Below, one piece after another: positions 11,883-24,109 of a DNA stretch of 64,000 nucleotides; within the stretch, counting starts at the first letter, position 1, and each line of letters opens with the position of its first letter. The notes under the pieces were generated by a model that did no database searches, was not told the origin of the DNA, and was given only the letters and a program-made list of their open reading frames with translations. Origin of the DNA: Lycorma delicatula (Eukaryota; Arthropoda; Insecta; Hemiptera; Fulgoridae); NCBI RefSeq assembly GCF_047948215.1, contig NC_134455.1:75269189-75333188 (forward strand), read 5' to 3'. A program made the position numbers and the translations under genes.

Positions 11883-12057
11883 ACATGTAACATTAAATAC
11901 AAAATGAAACAAAATTGTTACCTAAAATAATTTTTTTTTTAAAATTAAAATGTGAAATAATGGTTAGGATATAGACTTTTGTAGTTGAAACTTTGTACGT
12001 ATGTTACTTAAAAATAATACTATTTGAAGTTGAATTATTTGATACAAAAGGTTATCT

Positions 12058-12321
12058 CTAAAATAAATACTGTTGCAGTGTAAAACGTTTATTCCCCGAA
12101 CATTCTTCATCTTGCACATTAATTTTGTTATTTCTAAACCTTTCATAGCCGTTTCTTTCATTCATCACATTATCACCATACACAGCAACCAACTGCCTAT
12201 GAATTTCAGCCGACTTAACGTTTTGATGGTTTAAAAAACGTGTGACCACGTATTTCACAGTCGTAATCAATTTCATATACGTAATCAAAGATACTACAAC
12301 GCGATAACTTACAGACAACAA
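12058..12321 (-). pseudogene. mariner-like transposase, N-terminal HTH remnant
   Basis: The minus-strand frame contains RFLNHQNVKSAEIHRQL, VYGDNVMN and NKINVQDEECSGNKRF. This is the usual order of the first helix-turn-helix (AxEIHxxL), the linker and the xxxDxxRSGRP-like region at the N-terminus of mariner/SETMAR-type transposases. About 60 residues are recognisable, and the DDE catalytic domain is missing. The peptide upstream of RFLNH (SYRVVVSLITYMKL) does not fit the family. No TIRs were found nearby, so this is a truncated fossil. Fairly sure of the superfamily. Confidence 0.65.
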
Positions 12322-12559
12322 TGCAGTGTGTCCATTTCTAGCGTGGCCATGAACGACAAACGTTCGCCAACGTTAACGAGAGAAATTTCCCAGCGCTCTT
12401 TGCTTTAGAGATATCCCTCATATTTAACTGGTTGTTATAATATAGTTTTAGTAAAGATACTTTTGTTGAAAATATTTTTCCGAGCACGATGTTTTATTTG
12501 AGTCGTATACGCAAATAATATTTCATTGAACTGGTTTTTAAAATTATTTAAAAACATTT

Positions 12560-12726
12560 TATTTATTTATTTATTTTTTGTCATGAAAAAGCGGACATCA
12601 ACGGCTATGGTCATTAGCTCGGTGGAGATTGGTAGCGTATGAAATATGGGATGCCTAACCGGGATTCGAATCCGGGACCTCCACATGAAATGCCGAGATG
12701 GCTAGCTACTCTGCCACGGAGGTGAG
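12560..12726 (-). repeat. tRNA-derived SINE, reverse strand
   Basis: On the minus strand: CACCTCCGTGGCAGAG, then the AGCCATCTCGGCATTTCATG body, CCCGGATTCGAATCCCGG (B box) and AGGCATCCC, ending in an A-rich tail (T-rich on plus, about 12560-12580). Matches the SINE family at 47481 and 63298. Confidence 0.8.
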
Positions 12727-12729
12727 CAT

Positions 12730-13239
12730 TAAAATTAATATTTCATCCTGTAAAGCCAAATTAAATCTTTTAATACCTCAGTTATTATTATTCTGATTAA
12801 TTCAGTTTACTTTTATACTTATAAAAAAAACCTCATAACCTTTTATCATATGAAAGTTTTTGCGTTTTTTCCTTCTAAAGAAAATATTATTATTATTCAT
12901 GAATAGTTAGTGACGAACATTTTGTTTCTGTTACCGAACACGTCACAAGAAATTCTCTTTGCTTTTCGGTTTTATTGTTTTGACAATATTTTTTTATACA
13001 TTATTTCTGAGTTCATTTTAGTTCTCTTCTAGGTTTGTGTTCTTTTTGGTTTTCCGGAAAACTCAGTAGATTTTATGTAGTTTTCTAAACATTTCTCTCT
13101 TCCTTTATGTCTAGGTTTTTTACCGATTTTTCAAAGAAAAGTACGGTACTTTCAGTTTCAGTCGCATTGTGGGATTGGGCTTGAAAATGAACTTTCTTTA
13201 TGTATGAGTATGAAAATAACATTCCTTAAAATAGGGTTT

Positions 13240-13286
<47 letters not shown>

Positions 13287-14040
13287 TTTGTAGCTCAAAA
13301 ATCTCCAGAGGTATCAATCAAAGCCAATCAAAAGCAGTGTATCTGAAGTTGGGATTGTGAGAATTTGATGAAACTTTTGTTGAGTCATTCTTGAGTTATG
13401 CTCACGTTATGCAATTTAAGGTCGCAAAAATTTGAGCCTGTCGGATGCCATTGTGTATTTTTACATACAAATTTATTTTTCAGTAATGGTTAATCGTATC
13501 AAGCTTAAATTTCGTACACTGGCAGGGTACCTGTATAAAAATAATGAACCTGATCTCTCGATCCAATTTCAAAATGGCGTTTAAGCAAACTTTCTAATTA
13601 CTAATATCGTTGCAACTGCTGGTTTATTTAAATGTTGTATTACAAAAACTGTTTAGCGTTTTATGATAAAGAAAATGACCCCTAATAAATTCAAATCCGT
13701 TCATAGGTAACAAAGTTGAAGCAAAAAGGTTCCTGAAGTGAGTCATTCTAGATGAAAAAAACAATTTTCATTTCCTCCCATATAAAATTAAATAACTCGA
13801 CACGATCTCAACTGCAATAATTTTATTAATGCTATTATGTAATAGATTATAATAATTTAATAATATTAAAAATATTACAATAAAATAATATATTATTGAA
13901 ATCATGAAAATATTAAAATAATATTAAAAAATAATTTGCATTAAAACAGATGATGTAAATAATAATCACTGTTATAAATATAAATAAAAGAAATACTCAG
14001 TTTGTCTTTTGCTATTGACCAAGTGAATACATATATTGAT
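12730..14040. other. AT-rich intergenic stretch with (TA)n
   Basis: Holds a (TA)n microsatellite at 13243-13283 and a more balanced segment at 13290-13620 with no readable frame. Nothing else is recognised. Confidence 0.4.
13243..13283. repeat. (TA)n microsatellite
   Basis: Uninterrupted alternating TA run of about 40 bp. Confidence 0.95.
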
Positions 14041-14042
14041 CT

Positions 14043-14437
14043 GTGCTGTACGAGTTTATTAATTATTTTTTTGCCATTATCTCATTTATCATGGCAGGTA
14101 ATATGAGTCATATTTATACTAACTTAGAAATGACTGATATGCATTTAATGTACGGTCTCGCAAGTTGTAACACCCTTGAGGCGAGACGGCTGTATCAGGA
14201 AGAATTTTTCAATAGTTACCTTTTCACACAATATTTTTGTACATTCATAGATGGTTCAGATTCACAGAAAGTTTAAAACCTGAAAAATGTGGTAATTCAG
14301 GAAGAGCGCGTTCAGTATGTTCACCCGAATTCAAAAAAAGTGTGTTAGATAATATATCTAACCATCCCGAAAAAAGTACTAAACGTATGTTATATTTACA
14401 AAGATCAGCCAAATATAAATTTGTCTTGAAACAATAA
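14043..14437 (+). pseudogene. Tc/mariner-like transposase HTH domain, frameshifted
   Basis: The first frame (14043-14276) reads LEMTDMHLMYGLASCN and EARRLYQEEF. This corresponds to the insect helix-turn-helix domain with an M(A)DIHxxYGxAxGN...ARRLYQExxP pattern (DUF4817-type). The frame then shifts by one at about 14240. The second frame (14237-14437) continues with MYIHRWF, GNSGRARSVCSPEFKKSV and NHPEKSTKRML, equivalent to the linker and the RxVRTPE...STR part. So one HTH-bearing N-terminus is split by a single frameshift. Following sequence to about 14700 is not recognisable as catalytic domain. Broken gene with no TIRs identified. Confidence 0.75.
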
Positions 14438-14699
14438 TGATAATCTTCAAAAGTAAATTTGTTTTCACGGGTCGCGTACGAACCCGATTGTCCTCATGCG
14501 GGAGGATACTGATGGACGCTACAGTCTTCAACATTTTCACGTTTCTCTGATCAATAGCATCATGTTAGAGTAAGAAATTCCATCGTCGATTGCGCATCAT
14601 ATTATCGAAAATTTTCTCACGAACCAGTAGTCAAAACCTCCGAAAGTTTTGAAAACTCATTTTCAAATGAAAATGAATTTGAAATTTTCAAACTGTTTT

Positions 14700-15620
14700 T
14701 GATATCTGTGTGATATGAAATTTGTAAAAATTTGAATTGTTTATGCTCTACTTCTAATACAATTATTAATATATATTTTGACAACTGTGAGCTACCATTC
14801 TTGGAGCAAGTTGGAGTAGTTTATGTTTAATTTTGCTAGGAAAATTATTTCTTATTTATACTGAAACTTAATTAATAAGTTTACAGTAGTTTTTACTGAA
14901 TAATAATACTTTGTTTTAATTTGCTGCAAAAGATATAAATCAGTTTACGAATAAATAATTTCATAATTCTCATTTTTCAAAAACTCGGGATTGTCAAAAC
15001 AAAATTAGATCATAAATTTAGTTTTATCTTTTTAATAAATAGAAACAAACTTTTATTTTTTTAAATTAGTTTTAATATAATCAGATATTATGGCAATTTT
15101 ACACACTGAAAAAAGATATGTAGTCTGTTATGAACAAATCATGCCAGCAATCGTATGGAGAATCAAATAAACAAAACTTAAACTTAATTATCTAATTAAC
15201 TTAATTAATTTTTTAATAAACTTAATTAATTTTTCTTCAATGTATTTCTATTGAAACTGAGATGAATATAACTTTATTTTTTCTAGAATTGAGTAAAATT
15301 CAATAAATATCTTTAACCGAGTTAAAAAAAAAATTCTCAATTCCACCCGTATTTCTGTTTCACCGAATTAATAGTATTCGATGAGCTATTCTATTTTTTA
15401 AGAAATCTCTTCTACTGGTTTTCTAGTTATTTTCTTCCTTTGCAACTTGAGATGAAAACGTTTTAAATGAAAAATCATGTTATTTATCTCGGCCATTTGA
15501 AGAGATATGTTATTTCTGATTCATAATTATTTAATGTTGTATTATTGTTGTGTGCTACTGACCAATTCTAATTCTAAAAGGTTAATCCTGATATTAAAAG
15601 TATATTTATGAATAAAATAA
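14700..15620. other. AT-rich intergenic stretch
   Basis: No coding, RNA or repeat signal recognised. Confidence 0.4.
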
Positions 15621-15624
15621 AATT

Positions 15625-16268
15625 TATTTTTATTTACGGAAATATCCATTTTGATCATCCCTGGATCTACATTGACTAGTTTCGGCGTGACATCTGTACG
15701 TACGTACGTATGTATTTCGCATAACTCAAAAACAATTAGCCGTAGGATGTTGACATTTTGGATTTAGGACTGTTGTAACATCTAGTTGTGCACCTCCCCT
15801 TTTGATTGCAATCGATAACCAAAACTGTCCAAAAAGCCCAAAATAAAAAATAAATTAGATTTTGAACACTTTCTTAACTGCGGTAATAAATCCTCATTGA
15901 GAGCTTTTCAACGATATTATTATAAGTGGTGCATATTTTCATTGTTTCCAAAATGATGGCCATATGAAATTTTATTAATGAAATATTTAGATCTTAGAAG
16001 AGAAAGGAACGTCGGTTCGAATCAGAGTAGATCTCATTTTTAATTTTTTTTTAAATTTAAATATATTGATTTGTTAATAATTTATTAACCACTGATTGTA
16101 AAAAAAAATTACGATAAATATAAATTCAGTAATAACAATAAAAAAATTAAAAATAATATGTGAAAAAATATCATAAGCTATTAATGAAATAAAATTTTAT
16201 GTACTTTTTTTTAAAACAAGGTGTATATGTAATTTAACAGGCGTACAAGGAAGTTATGTGGTGTCTAC
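15625..16268 (+). repeat. Family A repeat, 5'-truncated
   Basis: Starts inside the family at ACGGAAATATCCATTTTGA. It carries the TACGTACGTACG stretch, TAGCCGTAGGATGTTGA, AACATCTAGTTGTGCACC and a B-box-like GGTTCGAATCA, and ends GGCGTACAAGGAAGTTATG then GTGTCTACATCAGA. The usual left terminus is missing. Confidence 0.85.
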
Positions 16269-16269
16269 A

Positions 16270-17697
16270 TCAGATTTTCTATTTATTCTTTTCATCTCTG
16301 TAAATCAATTAAATGACTAATTAACTATTTATTTATTAAAGAATTCCGTATCACAACCAGTTATACTCAAGAGTAAATTACAGTGTTACTTATTAATATT
16401 TCAATAATAAAATCCTTTACATTGTATTACAAATTTATACATTAAGTATTCACATAATATATCTGAACTAAACATTGCACCATTCAACTTTAAATCATTA
16501 GTAATACTCAAAAAATTGCTAATGTGGATGAATCATGTTACAAAGAAAAACAAAAAACATTTCTATGGAAGTTAGGTACCTCAAAGAGAAATCCAGAGTT
16601 GAGGTTACCATCACAAGTATTTCCTCCCTCCGTACGGACTATGATTAGATTAATAACTTGCATATTCAAGGTTTGTAACTCTCATAAGATATTAACTATT
16701 AGCTTCCCTTCAAACAGGAAACTTCATTTAATCCTACTCTATTACAGCTTTCAATAAGGTAAATTGCTATTCCAAATTCTATTTAACTGTATTAAAAAAA
16801 AAATTAACATAAGGTAATTTATAAATCCAGTCCTTAAGACTACAAATTAAATAATTCAACTTTCTATTTTTGTTTATACATACCGGTAGTTAGCTGTATA
16901 ACTTCGGTAAAAAATAAGAATAGTTTCTTTTAAACATTTTGTGTTTAGGTTTAGATAAAAGTCAATGAAATGCAAATCGTAAATTATACCTGGCTGATTT
17001 AGCATTAAATCAGCCATAATTTTCCGACCTTGAAATAAATAATTTTTGAAACCTTACACACAAAATTCTTAATGACAAAATTTTGTGGTCTATAAATAAC
17101 GAAAAAGTGTGTTCTAACCTTTTATTTAAAAAAATTAAACATATCACATTTCTGAATAGTGATCAGAATTTTAATCCTCGTTAAATATGTTCCACCACAA
17201 AATACAATTCCAAACTGGAATCGCGTTCCTACGAGTGCATGATACATATATTTTAAAACTGATTCTAGTATGTAAAAACGTATCAGAAGAAACGTAATTC
17301 TTATCATTTGGTTTCGTTCTCGTTTTTGTTTTCCTTTTTTTCATGTCTTTGCAATCATCTTTTAATGTATCTGTAAATTTATATTTAAACACTTTTTTTT
17401 AAATCTCATCAGAGGTTTTCCTAATATAATCAAGAGAAACAGTTTGTATTTTTTTTTTGTTTTTACTGCTCCATAATTAATTAAGCTTAACTGTTGAATT
17501 CTACATTGTTTAGAATAGATTTTACTAGCATTTAATTACCGATTGGTTAAAAGAAAACCTGTAAGCTTCATTACAATGATACTTTATAACTTAAATCTTG
17601 AGAATTTTTTTTTCTTTACCCAACCGGATATTCTCATAAAATATCTTTTATACATGATTTATTCTCTCAGAAAATTTTACCTGCTAGGTAAAATATT
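16270..17697. other. AT-rich intergenic stretch
   Basis: Short ORFs at 16524-16757 (plus) and 17122-17392 (minus) have no recognisable domains or splice context. Confidence 0.35.
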
Positions 17698-17699
17698 TT

Positions 17700-18385
17700 T
17701 TTACTACCTTGTACGAAGTAAAGGAAGTATTGTGATCGCAAAAAATTTCAGTCTTCGAATTTCATCTCCTTTTTTCTTTTTTTTTGCTTCCTTGTGGAAA
17801 ATAAAGCAAGTATTGTGGTCGCGAACATTTCAGTTTTCATATTTCAACGGAAATATCCATTTGACCATCGCTGAATCCATTGTTATGAGTTTTGGCGTTG
17901 ACTAGTTTCGTCATGCCGAAACTAGTCAAACGAACGTATGTATGTACTTATGTGTACGTATGTACGTATGTGTCTCGCATAACTCAAAAACGATTATCCT
18001 AGGATCTTGAAATTTTGGATTTATCCCTCTTGTAACATCTTGTTGTGTACGTCTCTTTTTGATTGCAATCGAAATTAAAATTTTAATTAATGAAATATTT
18101 GGATCTTAAAGGGAAGGCACATCAGTTCGAATCAGTCTATATTTCCTTTGTTATTTTATTTACCTATTTTTATATTTATTTATTATTATTTTTTTTTTAA
18201 TTTTAAATATACTGATTTAATAATTATCAATCCGTGATTATAAAAATCGTTTTAGAATAAACAATAATTCAATGAAAATAAAAAAAATAAAAATTATTAT
18301 CAGTGAAATTAAATTTTATGTAGTTTTAAAAATGTGTAAATGTAATTGAATAGGCATTACATATGTGTATATGTAATAAATTTGG
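17700..18385 (+). repeat. Family A repeat, near full length
   Basis: Begins ACTACCTTGTACGAAGTAAA and contains a partial duplication of its own left end (a CCTTGTGGAAAATAAAGCAAG variant at about 17791). It proceeds through the shared core. The right end is the variant ATTACATATGTGTATATG form also seen, reversed, in the 2.7-kb and 28.4-kb copies, instead of the GTACAAGGAAGT end. The 120-residue ORF crossing its left end is incidental. Confidence 0.85.
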
Positions 18386-18780
18386 TGTTGTTTCCAATTT
18401 AAAGTAACTGTTGAAATTTTTTTCACTTGTACAATATAAACAAGATTTCTGGTGTGTACTTCAGATTTCTGGTGTGTTGTATAAATAGAAGTTAATAATA
18501 ATTAAACTATTCGGATCAGTAAACTCCTGTATACTGGTTACAAATATTAATTTTGACCTTACGATGTAGAATAAGTTTTTATTATTGGATTATTTGGTAA
18601 ACAATTTATTTAAAGAGTAGTCAAGGGACTTTTACTCTAACCTAATATTTCAGGTAAGATTGTTGAAATAATAATTGTATAAATATTTGATATCAATAAA
18701 AACTAATATTTTAGCAGTTGTGTAACTGTCCACTTTTATTAAAGAATTTTAGGATCGTATCTCACTTTCATATGAAATAA
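18386..18780. other. AT-rich intergenic stretch
   Basis: Contains a short tandem duplication, AGATTTCTGGTGTGT twice around 18448-18478, and nothing else recognised. Confidence 0.4.
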
Positions 18781-18794
18781 GTTTAAATGAAGTG

Positions 18795-18862
18795 CAGCAA
18801 AAATATGTATATGTAATTTAATAGATGTACAAGGAAGTCATGTGATGCTCGCATCAGATTCT
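18795..18862 (+). repeat. Family A right-end fragment
   Basis: Only the last ~70 bp of family A: ATGTATATGTAATTTAATAG, GTACAAGGAAGTCATGTG and CATCAGATTC. It directly abuts the reverse SINE that follows. Confidence 0.8.
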
Positions 18863-18867
18863 TTTTT

Positions 18868-19020
18868 TTTGAGAAGACTGGCATCGACTGATTTGGTCAT
18901 TTTGTCCTATGAGAATGAAAATATTTAGTGTCTGAAAAACGCCATGCCTGACTGGTATTCAAACCCGGGATATTCGGATGAAAGACCGAGACGCTACTAC
19001 TCCGCCACGGAAATCGGTAA
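18868..19020 (-). repeat. tRNA-derived SINE, reverse strand
   Basis: On the minus strand: GATTTCCGTGGCGGAGTAG, the CGTCTCGGTCTTTCATCC body, then a degenerate B box and CAGTCAGGCATGGC, ending in the A-tail represented by the T-run at about 18862. It lies head-to-head with the next SINE. Confidence 0.8.
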
Positions 19021-19026
19021 AAAAAG

Positions 19027-19125
19027 GGTCTCGACATTTAATTCGGAGTTCCCGGGTTCGAATCCCTGTCAGGCATGGCTTTTCCCGTACGCTACAAAAT
19101 TTATTTATCATCCATCAGTAACTGT
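19027..19125 (+). repeat. tRNA-derived SINE, plus strand, 5'-truncated
   Basis: GTCTCGACATTTAATTCGGA, CCCGGGTTCGAATCCCTG (intact B box) and TCAGGCATGG, then a CGTACGCTACAAAATTT tail segment. The A-box half is truncated. The 63-residue ORF through both SINEs is meaningless. Confidence 0.75.
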
Positions 19126-19129
19126 AAGT

Positions 19130-20210
19130 GTGTAATCCATTTATTACTGTGTAAATAAATATTTAAACTTATTTTAAAACATAAACAATAATAATAATTT
19201 TAGCATTTTAGAAGAACGTAGTTCACGTCCGATAAAATTATCTTAAGTAATTTCTTAATCTTCATATAAAAATGCAATTATTGTGTTTTTCTTATCGTTT
19301 TTTATTTTTTTATACGAACAGAGTTGTTTGTTGTTTATAGGTTTGTAGATTTATTTACGTAAACTAAAAAAAAAAAAAAAAAAATTAAATAAACTTCAAA
19401 AAGTTAAATGGAATATAACCGATTTAAAAAACTAACAAACAACTCAAAAACTTTTTCAGATTTTTATTCTGGATTTTTTAATGTAGTTGTCTAATTAAGG
19501 ATTTGTAAATATTTTGTTTTTAAAACTTGTAATTAAAGCACAGCCGAAAAAGTATAACATTTGGTTTTAAATACAGGTTTTTTTTTTACGTTGGTTTTAC
19601 TTTTTTTTAAAGTGGAATGCTGCAATAAACAAAAAAAAAAACAAACAAAAAAGTAATAATGTAAATAAATGAAAATTTATTGACAAGATAATAAATATTG
19701 CAAGTAAAATATATTATTGATTTGGATGAATTGGGTACAACTTGTTTAATCATGAATGTAGGTTTACATATTAAAATAGAAGCGGCTAATATATGTATTA
19801 TTTTAATGTAAGATAAAATTAAACTTTGTATGAATACTTAAAAAAATTTATAGAAATCAAAATGTTTACAAATTACTCCTACCAGGTATCTCTCGATGCC
19901 AATTGTGGAATTTAGTTAAATAGAATGGAGAATATATCTTAGTTTGAAATTTTCTAATAATTCGAAAAGATTTATTAAAGAACCAACTAAAGTACTTTTT
20001 AATAGTGAAACAAAAAAAAAATATTTAATTGAGCAAACACTCCTACCTCATATCGATGTATTTTTTTCTATGATATCACTACATGAGGTGTACTGTAGGC
20101 CACTTTAGAAATTAGCTGTAAAAAAGTTTAAATTGCCATTTTGGTGAGAGTTTTCGTAATCTGAAATTTGTTTTTTTACGTCAAAGAGTTAGTTTTTAAA
20201 TTATATTCAA
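19130..20210. other. AT-rich intergenic stretch
   Basis: A-tract at about 19368-19384 and several other homopolymers. No gene signal. Confidence 0.4.
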
Positions 20211-20219
20211 AATAATGTA

Positions 20220-20935
20220 CAGAGTGGCGCACGAAGAAACAAAATTCTTACCCAGCATGTTTAGATAACGTTCAGTGTTCACTGTCAGTTCAAAAAGTAT
20301 GTCCCTATTACTCCGTGACTTGAGATAGCGGCCCGTACCGTAATTCTTGGAGTGTGATGCACCTTTTCATGAAGCCGTGTGGATTTTTGGAAGCCCAGAA
20401 AAGCACATTTTGTTTATTAAGAACCCGTCTATGTGAAAATGTGCCTCATATGAAAGCCAAACATCGTTCGACAATATGTCTTGGTTCACAGCCCGTTCAG
20501 CGAATGCCATTCTTTGATGTTTGTTGTCAACCGATGTAGGCAACATTGTTTATGGATACAAATGCAAATCGGTTATTAAAATTTGCTGCACAGATCGTCT
20601 AGAAATCTCAAGTCGATCTGCTGATTTTCTTATTGATTTGCCCGGGCTCCTCAGCAACGCTGCTCTGACAGCTTCGAAATTCTGTGGACAACGAACATCG
20701 GCAGGCCGATCGCGCTTACTCTAAAATACTGAACCGTCACTATTTAATTTTTCGTAAAGTCTACGTATTTTTTTAAATGAGGACGACCATCGAGTTTGAA
20801 AATGTACACGAAACCGTCTTTGTGTATGTACCACGCATTTATTTCATTAAAAAACAACACAGTATTTACGCGTTGATCTACAGGCAGTCTTCCTTTGTCA
20901 GCTATCTTGGAACTATACAGAAACAGCACACTCGG
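20220..20935 (-). pseudogene. Tc1/mariner-like transposase, broken
   Basis: Reading the minus strand across several frames gives, in order, DGRPHLKK (HTH linker), SADFLIDLPG-type shifted sequence over the second HTH, then near 20400 a HIDGFLINK-like piece, and at about 20300-20345 TVRAAISSHGVIGTYF. The last two correspond to the central catalytic region of insect Tc1/mariner-like transposases (the FHLDGYVNKQN...VTVWCALSxxGIIGPYFF pattern). Many stops and frameshifts are present. The region with the last catalytic acidic residue is missing, so the copy is truncated at its C-terminal end. The three short plus-strand ORFs at 20354-20724 are shadows. No TIR recognised. Confidence 0.7.
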
Positions 20936-21179
20936 AAATAGAAGAAACTAACATTCATTATTGCTGTCACTTCCGCAAATATAAAACATATTAATATTGA
21001 ATATATATTTTAAACAGTAAATATATATAAATCTTTATAAAGAATTGAGTTCAACTCTTACAAAGATTCGTTTCTTCTAGATCTTGGTAGGTAGTGGATT
21101 TCAGTTCCTTATTTTTGTTATTCAGTCTTGTTTGAGACTTAGTTTAGATGTATTTTGTTTTCTTTTCTTCGAAGTTCTT

Positions 21180-21395
21180 AATGATAGTAGTACACTGACG
21201 GGAATTTCACGCGTTGCATTCGCATCGGTGGAATCCTGACTGAGACAGGAACAAGGCTGAAGGCTGAAAGATGCTTTTTGCCGAGGTTTGAAGATGATCT
21301 CCGGTAAAGCCGATAAGGGCTAGGAACGGAGGGGGTTGGCTTGGTGACCGAAACTGCCACATGGAGGGTGTCTTCCCCCACGAGATCAGAATGTT
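21180..21395. other. GC-rich island of unknown origin
   Basis: About 210 bp of GC-rich, non-repetitive sequence inside AT-rich DNA, flanked by abrupt composition changes. Base composition resembles that of the retroelement segments at 25.5 and 50.1 kb, so a UTR of an unrecognised retrotransposon is possible. The 67-residue minus ORF has no known motif. Confidence 0.3.
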
Positions 21396-21399
21396 CTTG

Positions 21400-21795
21400 T
21401 ATTTATTTTTGTTTTTAAGTAGTTTTATCGGTTTAAAATATCTAAAAATTATATTCCGTTTTATCTAATACTGCTAGCTACCTTCGAGTATTTATTTTAT
21501 ATATAGGGTAATATTGTAAATATATTACTGTAATAACACCACCAACATAAACACGAACATTTCCTTATATTCACTTATTGGAGTCAAACGATGAATTAAA
21601 AAATATATGTTTCTATACAAATAATAAAGAGGTATATAATATCTATATAAATTTATTATAGTGAATAGCCCTATTTACTGAATATTCAGTAAACGTAATT
21701 TTTGTTAATATTAAAAGCAATTCATCTGATTTAACATCATTTAAGCAACATCTGATTTAAACATATGTTGTAGTTCTTATGTATTCTCTTTAAAA
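21400..21795. other. AT-rich intergenic stretch
   Basis: Nothing recognised. Confidence 0.4.
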
Positions 21796-21799
21796 GAAA

Positions 21800-22525
21800 T
21801 CTAATGCGTACACCACATGACATACTTGTACACCTATTAAATTATATATACATATTTAAAAACAATTAAAAGTACATAAAATATTACTTCATTAATAACT
21901 TCTGATTTTATTAGTTTTTTTTATTGTTATAATTGAATTATAATTTATTGTAACATTTTTTTTACAATTAAAGGTTAATAATTATTAATAAATCAATATA
22001 TTTAAAAAAAAAAAAAAAGCTAAAGAAAAGAAGATGAAGTCGGATTTGAACCGATGTGCCTTCCTCTTGTAAGATTCAAATATTTCTTTAATTAAAATTT
22101 TATTTGGCTATAACTCTAAAACCAATGAAAATAAGTACACTTATGATATATCGTTGAAAATCTCTCAACGAAGGCTTGTTATTGCAGTTAAGAAAAAGTC
22201 CAAAATCTAATTATTTTTTGAATTTTGGGCTTTTTTGGACATTTTTGGTCCAGTCTATTGGAATCAAGATGGAATCAGATGTTGTAACATCTAGATGTTA
22301 CAAGAATCCTAAATCCAAAATTTCAACGTTCTACGGCTAGTCGTTTTTGAATTATGTGAGATACCTACGTACGCACATACTTACGTACGTACGTAGAGAC
22401 GTCGCGCCGAAATTAGTCAAAATGTATTCAGGAATGGTCAAAATGGTTTTTTCCGTTGAAATCTGAAAACCGAAATTTTTCGCAATTACAATACTTTCTT
22501 TACTTCGTATAAGTAAGTAAAAAAA
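21800..22525 (-). repeat. Family A repeat, near full length
   Basis: Reverse-strand copy. It starts CACCACATGACATACTTGTAC (right end with mutations) and passes GATTTGAACCGATGTG (reversed, mutated B-box segment) and GGCTATAACTCTAAAACC. It ends ACTTTCTTTACTTCGTATAA, the left terminus. Confidence 0.85.
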
Positions 22526-22529
22526 AAAA

Positions 22530-23520
22530 AAAAATGCTTCTGTATTTATATAGGCTAATGAATAAATTATTTATATATTCTGTTAAACAATGTCTATTTT
22601 TCCAAGCGATAATTGAATATTGAAGTAGAATATTTGTTCATACAATGCAGTTCATGGAGGTGTACGTGCAATTAATTCACTCCTTCATATGAACTACCGT
22701 CTAACTTATTTTTTTAATAATTATAATCTTATAGACAATTATAATTTTGGATTTTTGTTCTAAAACTGTTAACTACACAAAATTATTTCGACAGGATTAC
22801 ACTATAAAGAGATGACATTATTTTTTAATGACCGCAATGGCCGAAATATGTAATACGATCTGAAATTTGTAGAAGGAAAAAGGTACAAGTTGCATATTTT
22901 AATCCACCCTAACTGTATATTTTTAGAATTGTTTTCTCGAAGTTATAGAGCTCAAAATTTGCATATGCAAAAAAAAGGGGAGTAAAAACGAATTTATCAC
23001 AGTTTTATGCAAAAATAAATGAGATCACATTTTAAATGAGTTCATAATAAAATAGTGTAAAACTGAACATGTTTTGATTCGTAAAATATGTATACATATA
23101 TATTTTTTTTCAAACTAGTAATTCCAAAGTTAAAACAGCTCAAATTCAGGTGTCTTCTTTCGTAAGTAGTAATCATTTTATTCATTAAAACAGAAAAAAA
23201 ATTAACTTTTTTTCGTTTAATTTTACATACATATTCAAAATAAAGATTGCTAATCGGTTATTCGACACCATAAATATCTTGGGATAATCTTACATGCAAT
23301 CTAGTTAATCAGAAACTGTCATTTTAATTATTATAATAGAAACAAAGGAAACGTGTTTTAACATTTTAAAATTTAATTGTTGAATAAAAAAAATGTTATA
23401 CAATTTTTCTGAACAGATATTTTAAGTAAGTTATAAACAAACCCTAAGATTTAAATGTTTTAGAACTACCTAGATGAAATTGTAACAACCACGTTTGTAA
23501 CACATTAGTATAGTATTTTA
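22530..23520. other. AT-rich intergenic stretch
   Basis: No coding, RNA or repeat signal recognised. Confidence 0.4.
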
Positions 23521-23599
23521 TTTTGTTTTGATACGACAAATACCCTCAAGCAAAAATGACCCAAGGAAAAATCAGGGGAATTCATCCGTACACTTCTTC

Positions 23600-23947
23600 C
23601 GCCAGCTTTGTACGAAAAATCGTCACGAACGTTTTCGATACCGCATGTTCACCTGTTCGTTTTGTAGCATAGTCTCCACGATGTTATCCAGGGGTAACAA
23701 GGAGATCAACTTTCCTGTGCTGCAAGAATCGATCGCTTTCGAAATTTGCGGTGTCTTTCCTTCCGCAATCATCGCATTCAGTGGAGAGTATCCATCTGTG
23801 ACAAAACTCATTGCTTTGATGTGAGGTGATTCCGATGCTAGTCATTATTCTACCGATGGCGGCTGCCGTTTTTTCGGCCTTCTGAGATACCTCAAAATAC
23901 CTATAAAATTTCTCAGGAACGTGACCTTTTTTGTCTACATACCCCAA
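23600..23947 (-). pseudogene. Coding-like remnant, possibly hAT-type transposase
   Basis: Not firmly recognised. The minus strand has normal base composition here and two overlapping open frames. The upstream one (23947 down) reads YVDKKGHVPEKFYRYFEVSQ and KTAAAIGRIMTSIGIT. The second (from 23811 down) reads FVTDGYSPLNAMIAEGKTPQ, SKAIDS and LPLDNIVETML. Read as one protein with a frameshift near 23811, the order (a substrate-like YVDxxGxVxExFxxxFxVS, then an xDG segment) is reminiscent of hAT-superfamily transposases of the DUF4371 kind, but I cannot confirm it. No flanking exon or TIR was seen. It may instead be an unrelated broken gene. Confidence 0.3.
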
Positions 23948-24109
23948 GGTTCTTTACTTCAGGAAGACTATTACGCATCTGAGGAACAAGAAGTGTCAAA
24001 TATAGCTAACCTCTGTAGTTGTTGTAAAGTTGGTCATTTACAAATGACACCTTTTCATCATATTGACGACAATCACTAGTACTGCATACTACCATCGGCG
24101 GTATGGTTT

